Shown: piece by piece, positions 30,542 through 40,823 of the stretch
Numbering within the stretch: the stretch's first letter is position 1
Layout of the letters: the number at the start of each line of letters is the position of its first letter
Source: Forficula auricularia
Taxonomy: Eukaryota; Arthropoda; Insecta; Dermaptera; Forficulidae
Reading direction: 5' to 3'
DNA length: 64,000 nt
Assembly (NCBI GenBank): GCA_024734495.1
Contig: JALMQS010000187.1
Span: 22,049,870 to 22,113,869, forward strand
Notes under the pieces: model-generated
What the model was told of the DNA's origin: nothing
Databases searched by the model: none
Seen by the model: only the letters and a program-made list of their open reading frames with translations
Position numbers and translations under genes: made by a program

Positions 30542-33007
30542 GTGAATTTTGTAGAAGGCCGGGCCCACTTGCTACTTAAAATAAATAAAATATCTGATTT
30601 CATAGATATATATGTCGTAAAAAATAATAACTTTTCATACGACATGTTACTTGGCTTAGATGCAATAAAAAAATTTAAACTGATTCAGAATGAAGAATTA
30701 AAAATATTTCAAAAGATTAACAGTAAAAATGTAAAAGAAATAAAAAAAGATAATTTTAAATTAAAAGAAATGAATAATAAATTAGAAGAGATAGACACAT
30801 TCCAAAAAACAAATGATAATACAAAAATAATTGAAAAAGAATTAAAAATAGATAATATTGAATTAATAGAAAATAATAAAATAAAACAGATAAATTTAAA
30901 TGAATATATAAACATTAATGAATATGAACATTACTTAAGTCATTTAGACGATAAAAAAAGAAATGATATAAAAAACTTATTATTAAAAAAAGAAAAAGGT
31001 TTTGCTAAGGATAAATATGACGTTGGAAGAGTCCAAAATGTGGAAGCTCAAATAAAATTAATGGAATATAAATATGTGTCAAAGAAACCATATCGATGCT
31101 CTTTACCAGATCAAAAAGAAATTGACTACCAAATATCAAAACTTCTTGAAGCTGGATTAATAGAAGAATCTAGTTCACCTTTTGCAGCCCCAGTTACATT
31201 GGCATTCAAGAAGGATGAAGGCAGAAGATCACGTTTGTGTGTCGATTTCCGAGAACTTAACCGGATCCTTATTCCGGAAAGTCATCCTTTCCCAAGGATT
31301 GAAGACATAATGGTGAAAGCGGGTAGTTGCACTTGGTTCTCAGCTTTAGACATAAATTCTGCATTTTGGTCAATCCCAGTGAGAAGTAAAGATAGAGACA
31401 AATTGGGATTTGTTACCCAAAATGGTCATTGGCAGTGGACTACTTTGCCATTCGGTCTCAAAGTGTCGAGTAGTATATTCCAGAGAGTGTTAGCAAACAT
31501 AATAAGAAGAAACAAACTAAGTGATTTTTGCATAAATTATATTGACGACATATTGATATTCTCTAACACCTTTGAAGAACATTTAAAGCATATCGACTTA
31601 TTAATAGATGTGATCCAAAAAGAAGGTTTCAAATTAAAACTTTTAAAATGTAATTTCGCCAAAAATTCAATAAAATATTTGGGCCATATCATTGAGAAAG
31701 GTCAAGTGAGACCATATAAGGACAACCTTATAGCAATAAAATGTTTTGAAAGGCCTAAAAACAAGAAAAATATAAGACAATTTCTAGGGAAGTGTAATTT
31801 TTATTATAAATACATTGAAAATGCAATAAAAACATTAGAGCCTTTACACAATTTATTAAGGAAAAATGTCAAGTTTGAGTGGAGCGAGAGTTGCGAGCAA
31901 GCATTTAACTCAATAAAAGAATATTTGTGTTCAAGCCCAATACTTTCAATTTACGACCAAGACAAAGAGGTTTTTATATACACCGACGCCAGTGTTGAAG
32001 GTCTTGGAGGTGTGCTTAAACAACCACAGGCAAATGGTGTTCTCCACCCAGTAGCCTACTTCTCAAAAAAATTGAACCCCACCCAAAAAAAGCACAAGGC
32101 TATATACCTAGAATGCCTAGCTATTAAAGAGGCCATAAAATACTGGCAACATTGGTTAATAGGTCGACAATTTACTGTAATAACTGACCATAAGCCTTTG
32201 GAGACTTTGCGAGTAAAAGCAAGAACTGATGAACCTCTCGGAGAACTGATATTCTATCTGTCTCAATATAATTTTAAAATTATATACTCTCCAGGAAAAA
32301 CAAACTTAGAGGCTGACTCTCTATCAAGAAACCCAGTATTAGAGAGCTTTGAAAACGAAGAAGACATCTTAAAAGTAGTAAATATAGTATCTTTGGAAGA
32401 AATCATGAATGATCAGGAGTTAAACAAAGAAGAGTTAAATAATTCTAAGAATGTAGTAAAAAAAGGTGATATCGCATTCAAAGGTTTGAGAAATAATGAA
32501 AGAATATTTGTATCAAGAAGATTTGGCGATGAATTAATAAAAAAGGTTCATGACTTCTATGGACATATTGGTGTTAAGCATTTGCTAAATAAAATAAGAC
32601 CTCATTATTATTTCAAGAATATGGACAAATTAATAAGAAAATTTTGCAGAACATGCTCGACATGCATTGAAAACAAATCAAGAAGAGGCAGATTAATAGG
32701 ACAAATGTCACAGCTTGGACCCGCAAAAGAACCATATGAAATCATGTCAATTGACACAATTGGAGGATTTTCTGGGAATAAATCATCTAAAAAGTACATG
32801 CACATCCTAGTGGATCATATGACAAGATATGTATTTGCTCTGACCTCAAAAACACAGACAGCAAATGATTTTATAAAATTGATTGACCCAATAACAAAAA
32901 AATTCAATAAAGACATTATTGGGCGATCAATATGCTGGGATAAACTCAAAAGAGCTAAAAAACTACCTCAAAGACAAAAATATCAAATTAATATTCACTT
33001 GTGTTGA
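30542..33007 (+). pseudogene. pol: Pol: protease end, reverse transcriptase, RNase H, integrase N-terminus
   Basis: The frame is open from about 30505; 30542 is only a GTG, not a proven start. Residues counted from there: protease tail LLGLDAI (~36); a lysine-rich linker to ~155; reverse transcriptase ~180-430 with VDFRELN (234), FSALDINSAFWSIPV, LPFGL and YIDD (333), the catalytic pair of aspartates; RNase H ~470-600 with TDAS (481), TDHKPLETL and ADSLSR (591); integrase HHCC zinc module (H-x4-H and CRTCSTC); and the first catalytic Asp of integrase (738). After ~785 the frame is wrong and ends at TGA near 33005. It copies the element's RNA into DNA. The order RT-RNaseH-IN is that of Ty3/gypsy. 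Catalytic residues are intact. Confidence 0.92.
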
Positions 33008-33305
33008 TTGTCCTGAATCGAACGGTTTAAATGAGAGGGCAAATCAAACAATCGTAAACAGAATAAGATGTAAAATAAATGGGGATAACAAAAGAAGAAA
33101 TTGGTCTGTGATAGCAGATGAATGTATCAAGGAATATAATAATACTGTTCACAGTGTTACAGGATTCGCACCAGAATACTTACTTTTCGGAAACAAATCC
33201 GAGATAATTCCAAGAAGTCTCCAACAGGAAAGTAATATGGAGAAAGACAGAGAGCAAGCAGTAAAGAACTCGATCGAAGAATTCAAAAAAATAAAGCCAG
33301 AGTAG
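32904..33305 (+). pseudogene. integrase catalytic core, second part
   Basis: Continues the integrase in another frame after an A7 run at 32896-32902. It reads SIKTLLGDQYAGINSKEL and ends IEEFKKIKPE at 33305. The second catalytic Asp (GDQ) and the Glu of GLNERANQT are exactly 35 residues apart, the D-35-E spacing of retroviral-type integrases. Together with the Asp at residue 738 of the previous frame the DDE triad is complete. TTG at 32919 is only a formal start. Confidence 0.9.
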
Positions 33306-33589
33306 ATAAAAGAAGGAAGGAATATGAATTCAAGAAAGATGAAATGGTATATGTCGAAACAGGCAGCAAATTAAACAAAAATAAACTAGACAAGATCAGA
33401 AGAGGACCTTTCCGAATTGTGCGAAAAATTTCAAATTCCATCTATGAAGTAGCATTTAAAAAAAGGGAAGAAAACAACATTGTTTCACAAAAAGAAAGTT
33501 ACTGCCAGCTGATGTCTCGGAGGGGAGATTTAAGTTTGAAAACTGCGCGTCAAACTCAAGCCAGCCAGCCAGCCAACCAGTCCCAATGA
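33287..33589 (+). pseudogene. integrase C-terminus with GPF module
   Basis: After an A7 run at 33285-33291 the frame changes again. Residues such as DEMVYVETGSKLNKNKLDKI, then RRGPFRIVRKI form the GPY/F module found at the end of Ty3/gypsy integrases, which supports the superfamily call. No chromodomain follows. The frame runs past the polypurine tract into the 3' LTR and stops at 33589, so the last ~20 residues are LTR-encoded. Confidence 0.88.
33518..33528 (+). promoter_or_regulatory. polypurine tract
   Basis: CGGAGGGGAGA just before the 3' LTR (one or two T between); the expected primer site for plus-strand DNA synthesis. Confidence 0.8.
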
Positions 33590-33830
33590 CTTGACATCAA
33601 TCTCAGCTGACGTGTAACTTAATAAATCAAAAATTATAATTATTAATAAGAAATAATAAAGGACCTGAAAAATCGATTCTAAATTCAATTTCAGGTATTG
33701 TTCAAATATTTGATCTGTATATATAATTTGTATATAATTTGTAATATATTAATGTACAATGTATCATAACCTATTAAAACTAAATTCAATTTCAGAATTC
33801 GATTTTCATTTACCTAAGAAGAAACTTACA
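33530..33830 (+). repeat. 3' LTR
   Basis: 301 bp; equal to the 5' LTR except for one missing 9-bp piece in the TTTGTATATAA series near 33720 and one substitution (TTAAAACT against TTAAATCT near 33778). Confidence 0.95.
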
Positions 33831-33841
33831 TATATCATATT

Positions 33842-34478
33842 ATGATGGCCCTATTTTGGTATTTTCGAATTTTTACGCTCGCAGGCTCATATAATTCGAA
33901 ATAAATAAAAAAAATGTATGCCAAGTTGGTCTAAGTCTGACGTATCTCAGCCTGCAACCTATGCCTCCGAGCGATATACAAAGCCTTTCCCATTTAAATA
34001 ACATGGGGTTTTGACATTGAACGATCAATTTTTTATTCCGGCCAAAGTAATATTTCAAAAATTTGAATCTCTTAAACTTTACCCTTATAATAGTAGCTAT
34101 CGTTCAGAGTTTTTCAGATTTTAGTTAATATAATTTTGGAGTTACAGCTAGATAAAATACTGCCATGTCTTAGTGTTAGTAAGTTATAGACTCCAAAATT
34201 ATAATAGCTACAAATCTGCAAGAATTGTGAAGGGTAGCTACTATTACAAGGATAAAATCTACAGAGTTTCAAATTTTTTAAACAACTGTCTTTGGCCCGA
34301 ATCAAAAAAATTGATCGTGTAATGCCAAAAACCCATGTCTTAGTTGGGAATCTTACATCGCTCTAAGGCACAGGTTAAAATTGAGATAGATTGCTTGAAA
34401 CTTGGGGGATATTTTTTTATTTATTTCGAACTATATGAGCCCAAACAAAAATCGAAATACAAAATAAGACCACCCCTA
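33842..34478. mobile_element. TIR element, family M, palindromic copy
   Basis: Left end TGATGGCCCTATTTTGG and inverse right end GGGTGGTCTTATTTTG match the ends at 10394-10769. Here nearly the whole 637 bp is an inverted repeat: TAGTAGCTATCGTTCAGAGT / ATTGTGAAGGGTAGCTACTA and GACTCCAAAATTATAA / ATAATTTTGGAGTTAC. It starts 11 bp after the retrotransposon's 3' LTR. Confidence 0.8.
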
Positions 34479-35144
34479 ATATAGTATATATATATATATA
34501 TATATAAGCAGGAATAACTCGAAAATAAATTGTCAATTTTCATTTGAATTTAATACGCCGGCTACTTGAAATGATTTTCAACGTAAGTTTAATTTTATCT
34601 AGTTGGTTACGACATAAATACTTGAGAGACTAGACAATTGAAACATGGGGGAATAGAGGTATGGTTTATTAATAATAAACTTGCAGGCCAAATACTACAT
34701 TAATTACAACTTTTGTGGTTTTCCCATATAACAATTTTATTTATTAATTATATATAAGTTCACAAACTAGAAAATTCGATATGTAAAACTTTTGGCACCA
34801 GAGCTGGCTTAATACGACCTTTTGTTTTTGAGTTTTATGGTTATTGTAATCCAGACAGACATAAACTCATTTTATGGCTTTTAAATTCAAGAACTCATAA
34901 AGAAGCAAACTCTAGTTTTTATTTTCCCATAGAAGGCGATTAAGCGATGTTCATTTAATTGAGGTTGTTATAAAAATGGAACAACTTTTTTAAAACTGGA
35001 CATAGTCTCTAGTTAATTAACCAACTTCAAAAAAGGAGGAGGTTCTCTATTCGAATGATTTTTTTTTTGTCAATGTTACCTCATATCTCTGCCAATTGTT
35101 AACCGATTTTGAAGATTTTTTTTTGCATTGGGTTCAGTCTAGTG
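34479..35144. other. AT-rich intergenic
   Basis: A TA-run at 34484-34505 is followed by unrecognised sequence. CCAACTTCAAAAAAGGAGGA at 35020 is a phrase common in arthropod repeats. Confidence 0.45.
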
Positions 35145-35292
35145 TGATTGGAATTAGGTGTACACCGTCTTAGGAATTATTCGGAATTACTTTGGAATTC
35201 ATTAGATAATCTATTATCCATCTATTGTCTTCTACTTGGAAATTAAACTGGAAGTAGGTGTACACTATTTTAGATCGTGGTTCACCCCTCGG
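35145..35292. mobile_element. TIR element, family T, left-truncated
   Basis: ATTGGAATTAGGTGTACACC and GAATTCATTAGATAATC, then TATTGTCTTCTACTTGGAAA and GTGGTTCACCCCTCGG match the copy at 49547-49694. The left terminal 12 bp are lost. Confidence 0.8.
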
Positions 35293-36186
35293 CTTCCACT
35301 AATGAAGAAGTGCTCATATATATGCCTTCGAAAAATTTGGAATTAACCATTTAAAATGTCTTTATTTGTACTGATATACAGTTCAATTTATTCTGAAATA
35401 TTACAAACTATAAATATTGTAAAATTCAGATTTTGATATTTTTGATTAAATAAATTTGGAGGAAAAAAGTGAAACATTTTTTAAGATTTGGGTACGATCT
35501 TTGCAGTTTTGGTGAATAATGCAAAATACACCTGTTCGATTGTTTATTATTTTTTACAACTGATTAAAATCTCAAAAATGTCATTTTTTGAATAATTTTG
35601 CATTTTGCAACGGGAAGATCTGAAGCTAGAACGAAATCAATTATTCACATTGGAAATATAAGCATTAGAACAAAATTTTGCGACTTTTTGTTCTTAAGCT
35701 ATTGTGGGTATCTGAATCTAGACATACAAATAGACAAAAAGACATAAAAATCATGTTTGCTGATTTTTCACTAATTTCCAGACACTTTTCAACATAATGA
35801 GCAAAAATAAATAAATTGAAAATTTTTGAATGAATTCAATACTATGCTCAGCAAAGTAATATATTAAATACCCGAATATATAGTACACCACACTCTCCAA
35901 CTATGAAAATGCTTTGATCCAAAATAGAAATGTTTTTATTTTCAGTTCCGTTTTGACGGTCTTCTTCGAGTGTTCTCTTTTAATTAACCCAATTTTCTTC
36001 TGGTTTAAGCCTCCCTTCAGGTCTTCCCACTAATTTACCTTCATAACCTTACATAATTTAGTTTTAACATTATATCTTTCGGTGACTCTAAATTCATCTA
36101 AATTCTTCTAACAACTTCGGGTTTTTCATTCCGTTCATCTTTTCATATATTCTCCCATCCTCGCCCGAGTCCAAAGTCTCTTGTCC
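35293..36186. other. AT-rich intergenic, no gene seen
   Basis: CTTAAGCTATTGTGGGTATC and AGACATACAAATAGACA near 35693 resemble phrases at 49.37 and 53.24 kb, a dispersed repeat. No gene. Confidence 0.45.
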
Positions 36187-36189
36187 TCT

Positions 36190-36885
36190 TCTATCGTTAT
36201 ATTTTTATTTATTTATTTATTTATTTTTTTGTCAAGCTATTTTCCAATACTTGACTCGACATATTCTGCAAGCTCAGGACCTCAGGTAGCCAGGTAGGTG
36301 AAATATTGAATTTCTTGAAATTTTTTTGCTTATATGGGTATATAAATGTTTGAAATACTTTTTTTTTATTAATTTATTACAGCAACCAGAATTTAAAAAG
36401 TTACAAAATTCTATGGACTGATTGTATAAAAGAGGAATAAAATGAAAAGCAAAATAGCTTACAGCTACAGTGAGGTTAGCTCATATGATTTACAATAAAC
36501 TGTTTTCTTTATTCAGTGCCCTGGAGGTCTCGAGACCACTTTCTTTTTAAGCGTCTTTCTTCAGATATTTGCTATAAGGTGTGGAGCAATTTCTTGGGGT
36601 GAATATCCAGTCTTGCAAAGTGACTTTGTGATTTGCTGTGGATGACTTGGTTTATGCATGGAATTTGTAGATCGCCGTGGAGTGTCTTATTTGAGATGAA
36701 CAATGGAGCATTGTTCAATATTCGCAGAAGTTTCCATTGAAATCTCTTGATAATGTTAATGTTAGATTTGGATTAACAGTTTGAACAATCCCGGAGTTCA
36801 ATACCATATGTCCATATTGGCTTGATAAATTATAATTTTATTTTCTAGTGAGATTTTATCGATGAGCCAGTACATTCTATCGTTT
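36190..36885 (-). mobile_element. Jockey-type LINE 3' fragment
   Basis: The minus strand holds the end of a Jockey ORF2, a ~300-bp 3' UTR and an (AAAT)n tail at 36197-36223. The last ~150 bp recur at 36887-37030 as a second tail-only copy (GTCAAGYTATTTTCCAATAYTTGACTCG block). Confidence 0.8.
36545..36885 (-). pseudogene. Jockey ORF2 C-terminal fragment
   Basis: Reading through frameshifts on the minus strand gives YWLIDKISLENKIIIYQA, then DIWYGIEL-like sequence, IIKRFQWKLLRI, NNAPLFISNKTLHGDLQIP and lastly HSKSQSHFARLDIHP. This is the W-L-I-G / SL-x-NK-L-L-I-Y-K / I-W-T-Y-G-I / I-QRFQ-x-K-x-LR / NAPW-Y-x-SN-x-x-LH-x-DL pattern of Jockey-clade C-termini. There are several frameshifts and stops. 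A related decayed piece lies at 38420-38600. Confidence 0.8.
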
Positions 36886-36886
36886 T

Positions 36887-37060
36887 TTATTATTATTTAT
36901 TTATTTATTTATTCTCTGTCAAGTTATTTTCCAATATTTGACTCGGCATATTCTGAAAACTCTTTCGCCAGTTAGGTAAAATATTGAATTTCTTCAAATT
37001 TTTTGCTTAAATTGGTAGGTATATAAATATAGGATACATGTAAAAAAATCATTTTCACCA
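36887..37060 (-). mobile_element. Jockey LINE tail, second copy
   Basis: Same 3' UTR end as at 36200-36350 with an (AAAT)n tail at 36891-36912; severely 5'-truncated. Confidence 0.75.
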
Positions 37061-37062
37061 AT

Positions 37063-37405
37063 ATTTTTTTATGCAATCGAATGCAAGAAGGGGCCCACCA
37101 GTAAGATGCAGCTCCTATGGATACCGAAATATCCTTGCATTACCGAGGAGAAGGAAAAGTTGATCAAGTGAAAGGTTGGGGGCATAGGTGTTTGTGCATC
37201 CGAGTTTTGAAGGTTTGAAGATTATAAGTACTGAGAAAGATGGAGACCGGGAGAGAGTTCCAGTTCCTTGAAGTCATGGGGATAAACGTATTGCCGGATG
37301 AAGTGGACCGGCACTTTTCTAATTTAACCGCGAAAGAATGTTGGGAATCGACAAAACGCGTGCTACGTGCAAAGCTTTCTTTGGGGGGAATTACTTATTT
37401 TAACT
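37063..37405 (-). pseudogene. LINE family L 3' fragment, copy 4
   Basis: The minus strand from ~37405 to the tail at 37063 matches 982-1330 closely: SLAVKLEKC-like, IPMTSRNW-like and FKT-R-H-HL blocks are coded by the complement of 37230-37400, followed by the 3' UTR (CATTCGATTGCATAAAAAAA). The element breaks off at 37400 where ACTTATTTTAACTC continues into unrelated DNA. Confidence 0.8.
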
Positions 37406-38419
37406 CATATCTGTCTATCTGTATGCCTATATGTCGGGTTTCAATATCCATGATAACTCGTTAACAGAATTTCATAGAAAGTTCGTTGGTGGTGACAAAA
37501 TGATTCAATTTCTGCTAGAGCACTTAGACAGAGGGCAAATTTCGCTAGCAATATTTATAAAAGTAACAATCTAATGGCTAGAATGTGTAACGCAGTTAAC
37601 TATTATGACATTGACTTGTTTCATTTAAATATCTGTGATATCAAAAGATTTGTTGACTCTATAATAGTATTTATGAATGAAGTGTTTATATTATATATGC
37701 ACTTGTATTTTTATTGTGATATGTTTTGTCGTCATGTTCTATATTTTGTTTTCTTAGATATTTTTATGTAATTTGAGCATTAATTGACCGTGTATTCAAA
37801 ATAAATAAATAAATATTTCTAGTGCCAAGAGATTTTGAGCTTTCTACCTTCAGATATTTTTTATATCAAATATTTGATTTAAATTGGACTGTTACAATAA
37901 ATGGCCTCATTTGAAACCCTCTCAATTTGTCAATTTAATGATAATTAAATTTCTATCATTTCATTCAATACTCACCACAAATTAAATTTACATACAAAAA
38001 CAGAATGTAGGTATCTATTTTCCTCTTTAGTCGATATAAACTCTTGATGATGGGGCTAATCACCCGAAATATATTGAGATATTTCACTATATTTTGTAAC
38101 TCAATTTATTTTTCCTTACTGTCAAACACTACCAATTTCAAACTCATTATAATTTAGCAGAATGTTCCACATCAACCAAAACCTCGTTTCTTAAGTTTTA
38201 ATTTCTAATTAGAGATTTTGCCAGGTATACCTCACACTCTATAATAAAAAAAAAAATATTTTTGACCCCAAATAAAATTTGATCTTCTCAAAATAATCAT
38301 TTGATTAAAATGGTAATAAAAATTTTGATTTGAAGAAAAATGTAGACATAAAACTTTAACCCAGATAGACGAACAGACAGAGAGACATGTTACCTGCCCT
38401 AATAGGGTCCCTTTTACTT
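37406..38419. other. intergenic, no gene seen
   Basis: Holds TGATGATGGGGCTAATCACC at 38045 with CGAAATATATTGAG, the second of three such motifs, and a 38350-38425 fragment of the repeat described at 24860. No gene. Confidence 0.45.
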
Positions 38420-38600
38420 TAGAACGGAAATTTATTACAAAAGCTTACAGAAGCCTCCATCGAGGCTAACTGAGACGATTTACACTTTCTTTTTAAAAGT
38501 CACTCTTTAGATAACTGGATTAATGATTGAAGCGAATCATTGGGATGGAATGCCAGACTTTGAAAATGACTTACTGTGATCTTCCATGGATGAAAAATTC
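38420..38600 (-). pseudogene. Jockey LINE ORF2 fragment, decayed
   Basis: Plus-strand text CAGACTTTGAAAATGACTTA and TGTGATCTTCCATGGATGAA parallels 36610-36655 (CAGTCTTGCAAAGTGACTTT, TGTGATTTGCTGTGGATGAC); on the minus strand this is the Jockey C-terminal HS-x-SQ-x-H-F-x-x-L-x-I-HP block. Heavily mutated. Confidence 0.55.
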
Positions 38601-38742
38601 TGAAAATCGAATCTCTTAAAATATAATTTTTTGCTTAGAAATCGATTCCTCAATTCGAATGTGATCAAAAAAAGAATTGATAAGTGTGAAAAGGCCAGAA
38701 TCCGTTATCTGTTACCTATTGACATCTAGGAGGGTGATAGGC

Positions 38743-39005
38743 ATTGGCGTAGTTAGGAAGTTTTCCTAGGGGGATAGCCGGCCAGCTGATTAGCCACCAC
38801 AAGGTTTCAATTTCGGTAATCCGATTAGAGATCAACTAGCTTATTAGTAGAATTGACAAATTTTGGAACTAACGAAATAATTTAATGAGAAATGCATAAG
38901 TAATAACTCGTAATAATGAATTAGATTTTTCTAAGGGAGGGGGCAATGAAGTTTCGTAGGTGGCGCACTGCCCCCCCCCCTTGCTCCTCCTCTAACTAGC
39001 CCCAT
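38743..39005. mobile_element. hAT-like MITE
   Basis: Left end CATTGGCGTAGTTAG and inverse right end CATGGGGCTAGTTAG share 11 of 15 bases; C-rich subterminal block near 38972. No clear duplication. Confidence 0.5.
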
Positions 39006-39173
39006 GGAAAATCTTTATAGAATTCTTTAATTATTTTTCAAAATATACGCAAGTGTATCTTGATAATGTTTTTTTTTTTTTTATTTAAAATCTTCAACAA
39101 CGTTCTGGGGGTAAAATATTGGTATTTCTTTTGAATTAAAATTAGACAATAAAGGAAAATCTTAGATAAAAAA

Positions 39174-39760
39174 TGGGAAATGATAGCACAAAAGTAACAG
39201 AGGCATGGGGATTGGAAAATGGAAGGATAAAAGGGATGTTTTGATGCTAACTACGAAACATAAGATGGAACTAACTGAATTATATATGTTTCGAAACACG
39301 ATGCTATAATTGATTATAACAAAAGCCTTATTGACTTTTAGGACAAAAAAAATCATACTCCTCAGCACTAAGAAAAGGTGTCAATTGGTATCGAAAAGAA
39401 GTAGCATTTGATTTCATTCTTGGATCGTTTGTCGTAAATGTCTTTATATTACATTTAGAGATCACTCAGGAAAAAATGTCTATAACATCTTAGAGAAAAA
39501 TTATACGAAGCTCTCTTGGATCCCATTGATATATCCTCAATAAGCCTACAGGAGAACGATCTAAGTCATAAAATTCAAGAATCTGAAAAAAGAGGAAGAT
39601 GATCTCTTTGTTATACAAGATTGTCTGAACAATATGGAAGAAAATATGCTGAATTTAAAACTAAATTCTCGAAACACAAATGTAATGGATATAAAAAGAA
39701 TTTTGATTGTCTTGTTTTTTTGAAAAAAACATATGTGATTTATATTGATTCAAAAACTAT
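39174..39760 (+). pseudogene. piggyBac-like transposase C-terminal half (PGBD4 type)
   Basis: Conceptual reading through several frameshifts and stops gives, in order: KWKDKRDVLMLTTKH (from ~39211); KHDAIIDYNKSLIDF (~39292); YSSALRKGVNWYRKEVAFDF and ILGSFVVNVFILHLEIT, then KMSITS (39353-39498); and after a gap LSEQYGRKYAEFKTKF with neighbouring C and H residues (~39600-39700), matching the cysteine-rich C-terminal zinc-binding module. This order is the DDD-domain end plus the zinc tail of piggyBac transposases. The first catalytic Asp region and the N-terminus are missing. The minus-strand open frame at 39162-39368 is only an accident over this region. TTAA ends were not found next to it. Confidence 0.85.
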
Positions 39761-40283
39761 GTAAAATTTCATCTTTTGTATTTTTTTTTAAATTAATGCT
39801 TTGCTAATGCCCTTTAATAAGTTTTTTATTAATTTTATATAATAATAAAATGTATTAAATATTGGTGATTAATCATGGTTTGTTTTCAATTTCAATGAGA
39901 AACTCCTTGTATATTGTCTTATTTTAAAATTACACAATTTTCAAAAAAAAAGCCGTAGACACGGGATAAATACAGTTTCTGAAAATTGGAGTCATGTATA
40001 ATTCAAATAGTTGGGAATTCAATGGATATTGTGTAGCTAGAGAGCAACACGCGGCCTCAAATGGAAGAGGGTCTGAGTAGCCAATATGCTACACGTGGCT
40101 CCATAAATAATATAGTGTGAGCATATATCCTACTCATGGCAGCTAACGTTTTAAGTGTCTCTTTAGACAAGACCTCAGTGAGATTGGCTCCCGTACAATT
40201 CGCGAAAAAAATACATATCTCTCTGCATTATTTGGTGTTCCATTTTACTTTAAAAAATGAATGGTCTGCTTATATATGGAATG
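39761..40283. other. AT-rich intergenic, no gene seen
   Basis: Nothing recognisable. The 40136-40381 open frame crosses a transposon boundary at 40291/40292 and is therefore not a gene. Confidence 0.5.
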
Positions 40284-40291
40284 TTTTAAAC

Positions 40292-40815
40292 CATAGGTTC
40301 CCAACGGAGGCGATACTGCCCCCAGTGGACGCTGGAGCCTTCTATAGGGGCGGTAACGGATCCAGAGGCAAATGGGGGTAGTTGAGGCAGTCAAGAGGGT
40401 CGGTAAAATAAATAAATAAATAAAATTAATTAATCAATTAAATAAATTTATTATATTTAATATTTAGTACATAAGTTTTTAATCGAATTTCCTTCGTTCT
40501 ATATGACTGAGCGTGAATTCAGTGCAGTAGTAGTTTATATATTAATAATTTTATGTTTATCTCATTAGTTTTTCTTATTGATTAAGTGTTTATTTTTAAA
40601 ATTTTAATGAACAATTTTATTAGACATTTGGTTGTTGTTTTATTAATTTCTGCTTTATGATCTTTAATAGATAAATAATAAAAAAGATAAATTAAGTACA
40701 TATAATATGTAACAATATTTTAATATTTCATATAAAATTAACAATTATGGACTAGGGGGGGGGGGGGTTGAAATTTTTGTTTTCTTCTAGGTCCAGAAAA
40801 GGTTGAGGATCACTG
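40292..40815. mobile_element. hAT MITE with perfect 8-bp TSD
   Basis: Starts CATAGGTTCCCAAC; the right end read inward is CAGTGATCCTCAACC. It is flanked by TTTTAAAC at 40284-40291 and 40816-40823. A GC-rich left subterminal block, a G-run at 40755-40767 and AT-rich core. No transposase. Confidence 0.88.
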
Positions 40816-40823
40816 TTTTAAAC

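Larger units (their letters stand above)
28941..33830 (+). mobile_element. Ty3/gypsy LTR retrotransposon, nearly complete, self-priming layout
   Basis: A 4.89-kb element with two LTRs, gag, a zinc-knuckle segment, protease, reverse transcriptase, RNase H and integrase in the Ty3/gypsy order (integrase last). It sits in a (TA)n run and is flanked by TATAT at 28936-28940 and 33831-33835. The LTRs differ by one substitution and one 9-bp repeat-unit change, so insertion is recent. No envelope gene and no chromodomain are seen. Five one-base frame changes split the coding region, each assignable to an A-run of seven or more. The expected tRNA primer site is missing; a self-complementary 12-mer takes its place. 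Confidence 0.95.

Noticed and set aside
28941..33830. Endogenous retrovirus with envelope gene
   Set aside because: No third ORF between integrase and the 3' LTR; the integrase frame runs directly into the LTR.
38041..38080. Hammerhead ribozyme (TGATGA ... GAAA)
   Set aside because: The core is CTTGATGAT instead of CTGATGA with stem II directly after it; an extra U and a mismatched first stem-II pair break the fold. Kept only as a repeated motif.
39162..39368. Minus-strand frame of 68 codons
   Set aside because: Lies opposite the piggyBac transposase relic, whose plus-strand reading has recognisable motifs.
40136..40381. 81-codon plus-strand frame
   Set aside because: Crosses the TSD and left end of the hAT MITE at 40292.
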